DNA of 64,000 bases from Paucibacter aquatile (GTDB lineage Bacteria; Pseudomonadota; Gammaproteobacteria; Burkholderiales; Burkholderiaceae_C), in contig NZ_POSP01000003.1 in assembly GCF_002885975.1 (NCBI RefSeq), forward strand, positions 2,170,001 to 2,234,000. The letters are read 5' to 3'. A model generated the notes under the pieces. The model made no database searches. It saw nothing but the letters and a program-made list of their open reading frames with translations, and was not told the DNA's origin. Position 1 is the stretch's first letter. Each line of letters begins with the position of its first letter. A program made the position numbers and the translations under genes. Below are positions 28,010-36,664 of the stretch, piece after piece.

Positions 28010-28187
28010 GGGGCGGCCTGACGGCGCCAACTGGCGATGGAGGCAGGATGTCCATCCGACCAGGGGCTGTCGAGGGCGCGATTGTCCTCTTTCACGGCCT
28101 GCCGGCCTTGGGCGAGGGGCTCCCGATCTGAACCGAACGAGGGAGGGGCGCTGCGGTTGCAGAGCTCGGCCTGAGCCGGCTTGCGGT

Positions 28188-28676
28188 TCATTGCACCCAC
28201 AGCAGCTCAAAGTGCTGGCGAAGCGCAGCGATCTGGAGAGAGACCTCATCGCCTTCGAACTTGCCCAGCACCGCCTTGCACAGGGGCGCGTCGCTGCTGA
28301 TGACCTGAACCCTTTGCTCGCCACAAAGCAAGGTCATGCTGCCGCCTGCCGGGCCGAGAAAGAGCAGCCGTTGCTGCCGCGCGTCCTCGACATCGACCAG
28401 GCAGACCAAGGCGCCGAGTTGGACACCTTTGCCGGCGTCGTAGGGCTGCGGGCGGAACCGGCGCCAGCTGAGCATCGCCTGACGGATGGCTTCGGCGCGT
28501 CGAGCTTGGCCGGTGGCCAGATAGGCGGCCTCCAGACCCAGGGTGTCGTACTTGTTCTCGGCGATGTTCTCTTCGTGAGTCGCCGTCTCATGCGCTGCCC
28601 GCGCCGCCTGCTCCACTTGCAGCAGGTCTTCGGTCAGCCGATCCAGCACCTGCTGCTGCAGCAGAGTTTTGTCCAT
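28188..28676 (-). CDS. GreA/GreB-like transcription elongation factor family protein
   Basis: A 162-aa protein, started at ATG 28676 (MDKTLLQQQVLDRL); an in-frame TTG lies seven codons upstream. The N-terminal half is a helical hairpin (QVEQAARAAHETATHEENIA, KYDTLGLEAAYLATGQARRA). The C-terminal half is the GreA/B FKBP-like domain (GALVCLVDVE, GPAGGSMTLL, VQVISSDAPLCKAVLGKFEGD). Such short proteins may bind the RNA polymerase secondary channel, but whether it has cleavage activity cannot be told. Divergent from the HD-GYP gene. Confidence 0.75.
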   Translation of the reverse strand: MDKTLLQQQVLDRLTEDLLQVEQAARAAHETATHEENIAENKYDTLGLEAAYLATGQARRAEAIRQAMLSWRRFRPQPYDAGKGVQLGALVCLVDVEDARQQRLLFLGPAGGSMTLLCGEQRVQVISSDAPLCKAVLGKFEGDEVSLQIAALRQHFELLWVQ

Positions 28677-28872
28677 GAAGTAGGAGAGGCGACTCAAACA
28701 CGAAGGGTAACGGGCTCACGATTATGACGGGCGCCATACCGGGCTCACCGGCGAACAAGAGCTCGCCTTGCCCGTCGCCATCGTTGAACTCGGGCTCGAA
28801 GGACTCCTCCGTTCGCGAAGCCTTGGAGATACCATGCCAGCATGCCCGGCTCACCACCGGGAGGAGTACGCA

Positions 28873-29775
28873 ATGACCCGTTCGGAAGCGAAACAGGATG
28901 AACTGGGTGGCCTCCGCCAGGAGTTGGCGGCTCAACGGCAGGCGCTGCTGGCCAGCCTCTTGGTTTCAGCCTGGGTGGTCGAAGCGCGAGACCCCTACAC
29001 AGGCGGGCACCTCTGGCGGGTGGCACGCATGGCGCATGCCCTGGCCCTCGAGTCCGGCTGCGCACCGCGCGAAGCCAGCCGCATCGCCATGGCCGGCTTT
29101 CTGCACGATCTGGGCAAGGTTGGAATTCCTGACGCCATCTTGCGCAAGCCGGGCAGGCTCACTGAAGCGGAGTTCGAAACGATCAAGACGCATCCTCGGG
29201 TCGGGGCGCGCATCTTGTCCGGCCACCCCTTGGCGGAATTGGTCGTCGGCGTGGTCCACCACCATCATGAAATGCCCAATGGTCTGGGCTACCCCATGGG
29301 TTTGGTGGGCGCCGAGATACCTCTGGATGCCCGCCTGGTCGGCATCTGCGACGCGTTCGACGCCATGACGAGCACGCGGCCCTACCGTGCAGGCATGCCC
29401 ATCTTCAAGGCACTCAACATCATCGAGTCCGAACTCGGCAGACAGTTCGACCCGTCCCTCGGAGCCCTGTTTGTTCGCATGGGGCGCGACGCTGCCTTCG
29501 ACGCCATCGTCGGCCACAGTGACGAGGGCATCCCTCTGCAACATTGCCCGGCATGCGGGCCGACGCTGGTCCGCACACGCGCGGTGCGTGCCGGTGATCA
29601 CCTGGGCTGCCCGGCCTGCTCAGCGCGCTTTGTGTGGACCCACGCCGACCAAGACTTGCGGGCCGTTCCCACCGGGGAGCGTGCAAGCGCGCAGGAGTTG
29701 GAGCCGGGTCTGGACCGCGCCCAGATCGAGGCCTTGGTGCTCGACTGGGCGGACGCGATTGCCGGCCCGGAGTGA
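28873..29775 (+). CDS. HD-GYP domain protein, probable cyclic-di-GMP phosphodiesterase
   Basis: A 300-aa protein from ATG 28873, with GGGAGGAG upstream. The HD-GYP domain has GFLHDLGKVGIPDAILRKPG (HD motif), HPLAELVVGVVHHHHE and NGLGYPMG (GYP motif), and ICDAFDAMTSTRPYR. The canonical domain hydrolyses cyclic-di-GMP. No receiver or PAS domain precedes it, only a short helix. The C-terminal part holds a four-cysteine ribbon (CPACGP ... CPACSARF), an unusual addition that may bind zinc or DNA. The output pathway is unknown. Confidence 0.85.
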   Translation: MTRSEAKQDELGGLRQELAAQRQALLASLLVSAWVVEARDPYTGGHLWRVARMAHALALESGCAPREASRIAMAGFLHDLGKVGIPDAILRKPGRLTEAEFETIKTHPRVGARILSGHPLAELVVGVVHHHHEMPNGLGYPMGLVGAEIPLDARLVGICDAFDAMTSTRPYRAGMPIFKALNIIESELGRQFDPSLGALFVRMGRDAAFDAIVGHSDEGIPLQHCPACGPTLVRTRAVRAGDHLGCPACSARFVWTHADQDLRAVPTGERASAQELEPGLDRAQIEALVLDWADAIAGPE

Positions 29776-29836
29776 CTCAGGCACGGCTTGCGGGCTCGGC
29801 GGCCAGCCAGCCGTCCGTCGCCACAATCGGCTCGCC

Positions 29837-30391
29837 TCAGCGCCCTTGCTCTGACTTGGCTTGGACCACAGGGAAGTCGATGTCCGTGGCCGCGACGTTG
29901 TTGACATAGTTGGTCAAGACGTTCAAGGCCACATGGAGCACGATCTCCAGCACGCTGGCCTCATCGAAATCAGCGGCGCGCAAGGCGGCCAGGTCAGCGT
30001 CCGTGACGCGGCCCCGTTGCTCGGCCACTTGGAGGGCAAAGCGCAGAGCCGCAGCGCTGCGTGCATCCTCCGAGTGCCCATCGCGGGCGGCACTGATTTC
30101 TGCAGCACTGATCTTGGCGACGTGGGTGCCGAGGTAGCTGTGCGCGGACAGGCAGTAGTCGCAGGCATTGAATTCGGCGATCGCGAGGGCAATGCGTTCG
30201 CGCAGTTGCACGCTCAGCTTGCCTTTGGCCAGGGCCGAGTTCAAGGACAGATACCCTTCCAATGCGGCAGGGCTGTGTCCCAGGAGCTTCATCAGATTGG
30301 GCACCACACCCAGTTGCTGCTGCACGGCGGCCAGCAGTGGTTTGGCGGCGTCGAGCGAGGTTTCAAGGCGGGGAATGCTGAGACGGGACAT
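29837..30391 (-). CDS. carboxymuconolactone decarboxylase/AhpD-like peroxidase family protein
   Basis: A 184-aa helical protein with the redox motif NACDYCLSAHSYLG, that is CxxC followed by His three residues on, as in AhpD-like alkylhydroperoxidases. The start (MSRLSIPRLETSLDAAKPLL) and GVVPNLMKLLGHSP are typical of stand-alone members. The role is likely peroxide or carbonyl detoxification. It is divergent from a LysR gene with 145 bp between them, a classical regulator-target arrangement. Confidence 0.88.
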   Translation of the reverse strand: MSRLSIPRLETSLDAAKPLLAAVQQQLGVVPNLMKLLGHSPAALEGYLSLNSALAKGKLSVQLRERIALAIAEFNACDYCLSAHSYLGTHVAKISAAEISAARDGHSEDARSAAALRFALQVAEQRGRVTDADLAALRAADFDEASVLEIVLHVALNVLTNYVNNVAATDIDFPVVQAKSEQGR

Positions 30392-30536
30392 GGTCTAACT
30401 CCGGTTCTGAGTGGCTTGGGGTGACAGGGTTGGGGATCGATTCGCTGTGGTTTCAGCGAATGGGTGAACTGTCCTTGAATCGCTCGACATTTAGAATCAC
30501 CCAGAAATTCAAGACACCATTGCGCGAGGAGAAACA

Positions 30537-31436
30537 GTGGACCGATTGCACCTGATCAATGTCTTCGTCGCGGTGGTCGATGCGAACGGGTTCGCGGGCG
30601 CTGCGCGCAAGCTCAACATCTCGCCGCCCGCTGTGACCCGCGCCATCAGCGAGCTGGAAGCTCATTTGGGCGTGCGCCTGCTGACACGGACGACCCGCGT
30701 GGTGCGTGTGACCGAGGCGGGGGCTCGTTATGTGGAGGACTGCCGCCGCATCCTGGCGGAGTTGGCCGAGGCGGATGAATCGGTGAGCGGCTTGCACGCC
30801 GCGCCACGCGGCCGCCTGACGCTGACCGCACCGGTGCTGTTTGGGGCGCTGTTCGTCACCCCCATCGTGACCGAGTATTTGCAGCGTTACCCGGAGGTGA
30901 CAGCGTCCTGCTGGTTCCTCGACCGGGTGGTGAATATGGTCGACGAGGGCGTGGACATCGGGGTTCGCATCGGGGAGCTGCCCGACTCTTCTTTGCAAGC
31001 GATCCGGGTGGGACGGGTCCGCCGCGTGATCTGTGCGGCGCCCAGCTATCTGAAGCGCCATGGTGCCCCGCAAACCCCGGACGACTTGACAGCACACACC
31101 ATCGTGTCGGCCAGCGGCGTCACCCCCACGCCAGAGTGGCGCTTGGTGGAAAACGGCGCGCCCAAGCTCGTCAAGCTGCAGCCGCGCATGAGCACCACCA
31201 CCAATGACTCTGCCGTGGCGGCTGCCGTGGCCGGCTTTGGTCTCACCCGGCTGATGTCTTACCAGGTGGCCGAGCATGTGCAAGCGGGGCGGCTGCAGAT
31301 TGTGCTGAGCGAGTTTGAAACGGCGCCTCTGCCCGTGCATCTGGTGCACCGCGAGGGCCGCCATGCCTCTCAGAAGGCGCGCGCTTTCCTGGATCTGGCG
31401 ATCGAGCGTCTGCGCGCCAGCAAGGCGCTGGACTGA
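30537..31436 (+). CDS. LysR family transcriptional regulator
   Basis: A 299-aa regulator starting at GTG 30537, preceded by GAGGAG. The N-terminal winged helix-turn-helix reads LHLINVFVAVVDANGFAGAA, then ISPPAVTRAISELEAHLGVRL and TRTTRVVRVTEAGARYVEDC. The effector domain follows from residue 90 and includes GVDIGVRIGELPDSSLQA, typical of the PecT/CrgA subgroup. It probably regulates the divergent AhpD-like gene and perhaps itself; the inducer is unknown. Confidence 0.92.
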   Translation: MDRLHLINVFVAVVDANGFAGAARKLNISPPAVTRAISELEAHLGVRLLTRTTRVVRVTEAGARYVEDCRRILAELAEADESVSGLHAAPRGRLTLTAPVLFGALFVTPIVTEYLQRYPEVTASCWFLDRVVNMVDEGVDIGVRIGELPDSSLQAIRVGRVRRVICAAPSYLKRHGAPQTPDDLTAHTIVSASGVTPTPEWRLVENGAPKLVKLQPRMSTTTNDSAVAAAVAGFGLTRLMSYQVAEHVQAGRLQIVLSEFETAPLPVHLVHREGRHASQKARAFLDLAIERLRASKALD

Positions 31437-31458
31437 AAACGGCCCCGCCGCTGAGGGT

Positions 31459-32118
31459 TCAAGCCAGAGGCTCGGCTCCGCGCGCCGGTTCGGCGCCTGA
31501 TGCAGAGGCCGCCTCGCGCAAGCGCTTCAATTCCTCGCGGGCTTGCAGCAGCTCGGCGCGCAGCGGCTCCACCGCTGCATTCACCTCGGCCTCGGTGAAA
31601 CGGGGTGTGATGTGCTTGGGGCAGTTCCAGTCGTAGGCTTCGACGGTGATCAGCATGGCGCGCTCCACACGCGCCTCATACTGCGGCAGGGCCAGCCGGG
31701 CCAGCAGGGCCGGGTCTTCAGCGGCCGTCACCAGCCTCACGCGCCCCAGGATCTTCAGCCGGCGTTGATGGGCGTAGTCCATCAGGATGATGGAAACGCG
31801 GTCATTGCCCTGCAGATTGCCGACGCTGATGTACTGCACATTGCCGCGGAAGTCGGCATAGCCCAGGGTCTTGGCGTCCAGCACCTGGAGAAAGCCAGCA
31901 GGCCCACCGCGGAACTGCACATAGGGCCAGCCGGTTTCTCCCACCGTGGCTTGATAGAAGCCGTCGCGGGCATGGATGAACTCAGCCTCACGCTCAGTGA
32001 GTGCGTCGCGGCGATCCTCGGTGTGATCCAGGGCTTCGTAGGCGGAGCGGCTGCCCATGCGGGTTTGCATGGCCCGCACGGTCGGCGTGAATGCGAGGTC
32101 GGAATAGGCTCGGCTCAT
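31459..32118 (-). CDS. pyridoxamine 5'-phosphate oxidase family protein
   Basis: A 219-aa protein with the split-barrel flavin fold: FIHARDGFYQATVGETGWPY, VQFRGGPAGFLQVLDAKTLG, YADFRGNVQYISVGNLQGND and RVSIILMDYAHQRRLKILG. NCPKHITPRF lies before a C-terminal coiled helix. Members bind FMN or F420 and often act on unknown reduced substrates. It is convergent with the LysR gene. A 316-bp gap separates its start from the next gene; only a divergent promoter region is expected there. Confidence 0.85.
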   Translation of the reverse strand: MSRAYSDLAFTPTVRAMQTRMGSRSAYEALDHTEDRRDALTEREAEFIHARDGFYQATVGETGWPYVQFRGGPAGFLQVLDAKTLGYADFRGNVQYISVGNLQGNDRVSIILMDYAHQRRLKILGRVRLVTAAEDPALLARLALPQYEARVERAMLITVEAYDWNCPKHITPRFTEAEVNAAVEPLRAELLQAREELKRLREAASASGAEPARGAEPLA

Positions 32119-32434
32119 GAGGGGTCCTTCAGCAGCAGTAGGGGTGAGACAGCCCTGGCGGCTGGCATGGTGAGGCCTGCCACTGTGCGCGAACTCGGCC
32201 GGTCTGTGAATCCACGCGGAGCTGACGACAGTGTTTCCGTCACCGGAACAATGCCGGCAAGTCTTTGGCGCACGGATTGCACGGCGGCAGCCTCAAGCCA
32301 GCCATTGTTCCGCTCTGCGTAGCAGTGACTTCGCTGCAATGGGGCTTCTCCTGAGGGCGACAACTGCGCACAGTGGAGGCCTTGCCGAGCGGCTGGCGCT
32401 TGGCTGACACCCTCGCCCTCCGAAGGAATGCTGC

Positions 32435-33877
32435 ATGCGTGAGCACCATGTTGACGTCGCCATCATCGGCAGCGGTACGGCCGGCATGTCCGCCTACCGT
32501 GCGGCCCTGGCACATAGCCCCCGAGTGCTCGCCATCGAAGGCGGCCCCTACGGCACCACCTGCGCCCGTGTGGGCTGCATGCCCAGCAAGCTGCTGATCG
32601 CAGCCGCCGAGGCGGCCCACGCCGTGGCCGAAGCCGGGCGCTTTGGCGTGTACATCGACAGGCCTGCTCGTATCGATGGCGCCGCCGTGATGGCCCGGGT
32701 GCGCAGCGAGCGCGATCGCTTTGTGGGCTTTGTCACCGAAGCCGTACAGGCCTGGGCACCGGAACACCGCCTGCAGGGCTGGGCGCGCTTCACCGCACCC
32801 CAGACGCTAGAAGTGAAAGGCCATGACGGCGAACTGCATCGGGTGCATGCAGCGCGCATCGTCATCGCCACCGGCTCCGAGCCTCATATCGAGCCGGCCT
32901 GGTCAGCAGCACTGGGTGACCGGCTGATCCGCAACGATGAACTGTTCGATTGGCGGACCCTGCCCCAAGCGGTGCTGGTGCTGGGCACTGGCGTGATTGC
33001 GCTGGAGCTGGCCCAGGCCTTGCATCGCCTGGGTGTTCGGGTGCGCGTGCTCGGCCGCAGCCAGCGCGTGGGCCCGCTGACCGACCCGGCGCTGCAGGCC
33101 TTGGCACGCGAGTTGTTCAGCAGCGAACTGGCGCTGTCCCTGAACCAAGCCACCCCCCATCTGCGGCGCGAGGGCGATGAGGTCCTGCTGGAACTGGACG
33201 GGCGTGTGGAGCGCTTTGACTTCGCCCTGGCGGCCGCAGGGCGCCATCCGCTACTGGCAGGCCTGGGGCTGGAGCACAGCGGCCTGCCCCTGCAAGCCGA
33301 TGGGCGCTTGCCCTTCGACCCCCACACCGGGCAGGTCGGCAACAGCCCGGTCTTCATCGCTGGCGATGCCAATGGTGAGCGGGAGCTGCTGCATGAGGCC
33401 GCCGACGAAGGCCGCATTGCGGGCGACAACGCCGGCCGCTGGCCCGATGTGCGCGTGCGGCCACGCCGTGCGCCCTTGGCCATCGTGTTCAGCGATCCGC
33501 AAATGGCCATCGCCGGGCGCAGCCACGCCGAATTGCAGGCGGCGGGCACGCCGTTTCTCGCCGGCCAGGTGTCCTTTGCCGACCAGGGCCGCAGCCGCGT
33601 GATGGGCGTCAACCGCGGCGCGCTGCATATCTACGCCGAAGTGGGCAGCGGGCGCTTGCTGGGCGCAGAGATGCTAGGGCCACGCGCCGAGCATCTCGCC
33701 CATCTGCTCGCCTGGTCGGTGCAGCGCGGTGACACCGTGCAGCAGATGCTGGACAGCCCCTTCTACCACCCGGTCATCGAAGAAGGCCTGCGCACCGCGC
33801 TGCGCTTGTTGCAGCGCGACTTGCGCATGGGCCCACCGCCCGTGGAACGTTGCCTGGACTGCGGACCGGGCGCTTGA
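32435..33877 (+). CDS. dihydrolipoyl dehydrogenase-like pyridine nucleotide-disulfide oxidoreductase
   Basis: A 480-aa flavoprotein from ATG 32435 with GAAGGA upstream. The FAD motif is VAIIGSGTAGMSAY; the redox-active disulfide is GTTCARVGCMPSKLLIAA (C-x4-C); the NAD motif is AVLVLGTGVIALELAQAL; FIAGDANGERELLHEAADEG binds FAD. The dimerisation domain ends in FYHPVIEEGLRTALR. There are no adjacent lipoyl or 2-oxoacid dehydrogenase genes, so it is probably a stand-alone reductase of this family. It is followed by two glutathione transferase genes on the same strand, suggesting redox or detoxification work. Confidence 0.85.
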   Translation: MREHHVDVAIIGSGTAGMSAYRAALAHSPRVLAIEGGPYGTTCARVGCMPSKLLIAAAEAAHAVAEAGRFGVYIDRPARIDGAAVMARVRSERDRFVGFVTEAVQAWAPEHRLQGWARFTAPQTLEVKGHDGELHRVHAARIVIATGSEPHIEPAWSAALGDRLIRNDELFDWRTLPQAVLVLGTGVIALELAQALHRLGVRVRVLGRSQRVGPLTDPALQALARELFSSELALSLNQATPHLRREGDEVLLELDGRVERFDFALAAAGRHPLLAGLGLEHSGLPLQADGRLPFDPHTGQVGNSPVFIAGDANGERELLHEAADEGRIAGDNAGRWPDVRVRPRRAPLAIVFSDPQMAIAGRSHAELQAAGTPFLAGQVSFADQGRSRVMGVNRGALHIYAEVGSGRLLGAEMLGPRAEHLAHLLAWSVQRGDTVQQMLDSPFYHPVIEEGLRTALRLLQRDLRMGPPPVERCLDCGPGA

Positions 33878-33914
33878 GTGCCACCCATTGATCACCTCCA
33901 AAACACCGTCAACC

Positions 33915-34538
33915 ATGATAGCCGTCTACTACGCCCCCACGCCCAATGGCGTGAAGATCCCCATCGCACTCGAAGAGTTGGGCGTTCCCTATCGCCTCGT
34001 GCCCGTCAATCTGGGCCGTGAAGAGCAAAAGCGCCCGGACTTTCTGGCGCTCAATCCCAATGGCCGCATCCCCGTCATCGTCGACCCCGATGGGCCGGGC
34101 GGCGAGCCGGTGTCGGTGTTCGAGTCCGGCGCCATCCTGCTCTACCTGGCCGACAAGTTTGGCGGCTTGATGCCTTCCGATCCAAGGGAGCGCATTCGGG
34201 CGCTGGAGTATTTGTTCTTCCAGGTCGGCGGCGTCGGCCCCATGTTCGGGCAAGCAGGATGGTTCATGCGCCAGCCCGAGCGCATCACCGTGGGCATTGA
34301 CCGTTATCAGGCGGAATCGCGCCGCCTGACGGCCGTGCTGGAGACACGGCTGCAAGAAGCCCGCTGGCTGGCCGGCGAGAGCTTTTCGGTGGCCGATATT
34401 GCCCACTTCGGCTGGCTGCGCGTGGCCGACTATGCCGGCGTTCAACTTGATCACTACCCTGCGGTACAGGACTGGCTCCAACGCATCGCAAGTCGGCCCG
34501 CGGTTCAGCGAGCCCTCCACCCCGTCCCTAGCAACTGA
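33915..34538 (+). CDS. glutathione S-transferase family protein (nu-class/YfcG-like)
   Basis: A 207-aa protein from ATG 33915. The thioredoxin-like N-terminal domain includes FLALNPNGRIPVIVDPDG and SVFESGAILLYLADKFG; the helical C-terminal domain has QAGWFMRQPERITVGIDRYQ and ESFSVADIAHFGWLRV. NPNGRIPVIVD with ESGAILLYLA is typical of the YfcG/Ure2-like class, which reduces disulfides with glutathione. Second of four same-strand genes ending at the terminator near 35.8 kb. Confidence 0.9.
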   Translation: MIAVYYAPTPNGVKIPIALEELGVPYRLVPVNLGREEQKRPDFLALNPNGRIPVIVDPDGPGGEPVSVFESGAILLYLADKFGGLMPSDPRERIRALEYLFFQVGGVGPMFGQAGWFMRQPERITVGIDRYQAESRRLTAVLETRLQEARWLAGESFSVADIAHFGWLRVADYAGVQLDHYPAVQDWLQRIASRPAVQRALHPVPSN

Positions 34539-34546
34539 GGAAGCTC

Positions 34547-35158
34547 ATGAAGCTGTATCACTTCCCACTGTCCGGCAATGCACACAAGGTGCGCCTCATG
34601 CTGTCCCTGTTGGGGCTGCCCCATGAGGCAGAAGTACCCAGCGGCGGCGCGCACAAGCAGCCCGAGTTCCTCGCCATGAACCCCTTCGGCCAAGTGCCGG
34701 TGCTGGTGGACGGCGAGGTGGTGGTACGTGACAGCCAGGCCATCCTGGTCTATCTCGCGGCTCGCTACGGCGGCCCGGCCTGGTGGCCGGCGGACCCGGC
34801 CCGCTTGGCGGCCATTCAGGCCTGGCTGTCCACGGCCGCCAATGAGGTGGCGCATGGGCCGGCCCTGCTGCGCATGCACCGCAAGTTCGGCCGCCCCATC
34901 GATCTGGAGGCCACCACGCAGCGCAGCCAGGCCTTGCTCAAGCTGCTGGATGCGCAGTTGCGCGATCAGCCCTGGCTGGTGCAGGGCGATCAGCCCAGCA
35001 TCGCCGACCTGGCCGTCTACCCCTATATCGCACTCGCACCCGAGGGCGGCTTAGATCTCTCACCTCACCGCCATCTGGTGGCTTGGCTGTCTCGCATGCA
35101 GGCCCTGCCCGGCCATGTGGACATGCCGGGCCTGTGGCGCCCCAGCCCCAAAGAATGA
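34547..35158 (+). CDS. glutathione S-transferase family protein
   Basis: A 203-aa protein with a GAGG site just before the ATG. The N-terminal domain shows YHFPLSGNAHKVRLMLSLLG, FLAMNPFGQVPVLVDGEVVV and DSQAILVYLAARYG; the C-terminal domain has QPSIADLAVYPYIALAPEGG. It is distinct from the preceding GST, so it is not a recent duplicate. Its stop overlaps the start of the next gene (ATGA), implying coupled translation. The substrate is unknown. Confidence 0.9.
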   Translation: MKLYHFPLSGNAHKVRLMLSLLGLPHEAEVPSGGAHKQPEFLAMNPFGQVPVLVDGEVVVRDSQAILVYLAARYGGPAWWPADPARLAAIQAWLSTAANEVAHGPALLRMHRKFGRPIDLEATTQRSQALLKLLDAQLRDQPWLVQGDQPSIADLAVYPYIALAPEGGLDLSPHRHLVAWLSRMQALPGHVDMPGLWRPSPKE

Positions 35159-35742
35159 ACAACACCCTTAGCCCCGATCTCACCCGGCGGGACTTGCTTG
35201 TGGCTGGCGCCGCAAGCGCCGCCGCCGGATTTCTCCACCCCAGCTTTGCGAACACCATGAGCACAACATCCCCCGACGCCCCGCGCCCCCCATTGCCTCC
35301 GTTCAGCCGTGAGACGGCGATTCAAAAGGTCCGCGCGGCAGAAGACGCATGGAACACGCGCGATGCCAAGCGCGTGACCCAGGCCTACACGGCCAACAGC
35401 CGATGGCGCAACCGGGCAGAGATCTTCCAGGGTCGTGAGGCCATCCAGGCCTTTCTGGAACGCAAATGGGCCAAGGAGCAGGAGTACCGCCTGATCAAGG
35501 AACTGTGGGCCGTCAGCGAGAACCGCATCGCCGTGCGCTTCGCCTACGAATGGCGCGACGACTCGGGCCAGTGGTACCGCGCCTACGGCAACGAGAACTG
35601 GGAATTCGACGCCTTGGGCTATATGGCGGTGCGCCATGCCAGCATCAATGACCTGCCCATCAAGCCCGAAGAGCGCAAGTTCCACTGGCCCCAAGGCCGC
35701 CGCCCGGATGATCATCCCTCGCTGAGTGATCTGGGCCTGTGA
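35155..35742 (+). CDS. DUF1348/NTF2-like protein with Tat-type leader
   Basis: A 195-aa protein. The ATG overlaps the GST stop codon. Residues 8-36 look like a twin-arginine leader (TRRDLLVAGAASAAAGFLHP). The rest is a SnoaL/NTF2-like domain of DUF1348: DAWNTRDAKRVTQAYTANSR, WRNRAEIFQGREAIQAFLER, RFAYEWRDDSGQWYRAYGNE and NWEFDALGYMAVRHASIND. DUF1348 proteins are usually cytoplasmic, so the leader is unusual; an internal Met at about residue 37 could give a form without it. Confidence 0.8.
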   Translation: MNNTLSPDLTRRDLLVAGAASAAAGFLHPSFANTMSTTSPDAPRPPLPPFSRETAIQKVRAAEDAWNTRDAKRVTQAYTANSRWRNRAEIFQGREAIQAFLERKWAKEQEYRLIKELWAVSENRIAVRFAYEWRDDSGQWYRAYGNENWEFDALGYMAVRHASINDLPIKPEERKFHWPQGRRPDDHPSLSDLGL

Positions 35743-35778
35743 ACACCCGGGCCTGATTTCAGACGAGCTCTCGCCACA

Positions 35779-35807
35779 GGGCGCCCCAGCTGGGGCGCCC
35801 TTTTTTT
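35779..35807 (+). terminator. rho-independent terminator
   Basis: A perfect 11-bp inverted repeat, GGGCGCCCCAG with CTGGGGCGCCC (35779-35800), followed at once by seven T residues. It ends the dihydrolipoyl dehydrogenase-GST-GST-NTF2 unit and is one of the clearest terminators in the window. Confidence 0.9.
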
Positions 35808-35855
35808 CTTAGGCGGCCGCAACTCGGGCGCACGCAAGACAGCGAGCGGCTCGCC

Positions 35856-36524
35856 CTAGCCGCCACGAACCCCTGTGCTCGCCTCTGCCGGCCAGGCCGC
35901 CATGGCCACGTCCACCATGCGCAGCAAGCTGCTGGTGCTGGCGCCATCGCGCGCCTGGATCGCCAAGCCCTGGATCACCAGCGCAAAGTAGCCGGCCAGG
36001 GCCGCGCAGTCGGTGCCTGCGGCCAACTCACCCTCGGTGCGAGCGCGCTTGAGCCTTTGCTCGATGGCCTGCCTGGCCTGCAAGCGCATGGCTTCGGTCT
36101 GTGCATGCTGGGCTGCATGGGCGGGCGCCCCCTGCAGGCCGGCGGCCGACACCATGCAACCCGCCGCATGACTGGGGTCGGTGTACTGGCGGCAGGCCGC
36201 CCGCAAGGCCTGCTCCATGCAAGCACGCGCCGGCAGATCGGACAACAAGGCGTCACCGAGAAATGCGCCGTGGCGTTGCGCATAGAGATCCAGGCATTCT
36301 CGATAGAGCGATTCTTTGTTGCCAAAGGCTGCATACAGGCTGGGCGGCGCGATGCCCATCGCGCTCGCCAGCGTGGCCGTGGACACGCCCTCGTAGCCAT
36401 GCCGCCAGAACAGATCCAGCGCCAAGTCCAGGGCCGAGGCACGATCAAAGCCGCGCGGGCGCCCAGGCAGGCGGCTGCCCTCTGAGTCATGGGTAGAGGT
36501 GGTGGCTGATCTCGGCTTAGGCAT
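35856..36524 (-). CDS. TetR family transcriptional repressor
   Basis: A 222-aa regulator, started at ATG 36524 (MPKPRSATTSTHDSEG); the frame stays open further upstream but would then cross the operator region. The N-terminal HTH reads DRASALDLALDLFWRHGYEG, then VSTATLASAMGIAPPSLYAA and FGNKESLYRECLDLY. The C-terminal half is the usual ligand-binding bundle (ACRQYTDPSHAAGCMVSAAG). It is divergent from the oxidoreductase at 36665, and two near-identical palindromic sites lie between the two genes. Confidence 0.9.
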   Translation of the reverse strand: MPKPRSATTSTHDSEGSRLPGRPRGFDRASALDLALDLFWRHGYEGVSTATLASAMGIAPPSLYAAFGNKESLYRECLDLYAQRHGAFLGDALLSDLPARACMEQALRAACRQYTDPSHAAGCMVSAAGLQGAPAHAAQHAQTEAMRLQARQAIEQRLKRARTEGELAAGTDCAALAGYFALVIQGLAIQARDGASTSSLLRMVDVAMAAWPAEASTGVRGG

Positions 36525-36532
36525 GGATGAAT

Positions 36533-36550
36533 TGTATTGATCCCTACACA
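36533..36550. promoter_or_regulatory. TetR operator, copy 1
   Basis: TGTATTGATCCCTACACA, an imperfect palindrome centred on GATC. It overlaps the 5' side of the tetR gene and differs from copy 2 at two positions only. Confidence 0.75.
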
Positions 36551-36635
36551 AATGAATGCGCGGAGATTCCAGGCGCGAGAAATTCAGTCTTTCGCCACGC
36601 GGAACACCTCGACCCGCTTTTGAAAGTACCATTTC

Positions 36636-36653
36636 TGTATCGATCACTACACA
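36636..36653. promoter_or_regulatory. TetR operator, copy 2
   Basis: TGTATCGATCACTACACA, ending 11 bp before the oxidoreductase ATG and touching its ribosome binding site AAGGA. Binding here would block expression of the oxidoreductase. Confidence 0.75.
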
Positions 36654-36664
36654 ACAAGGAAATC

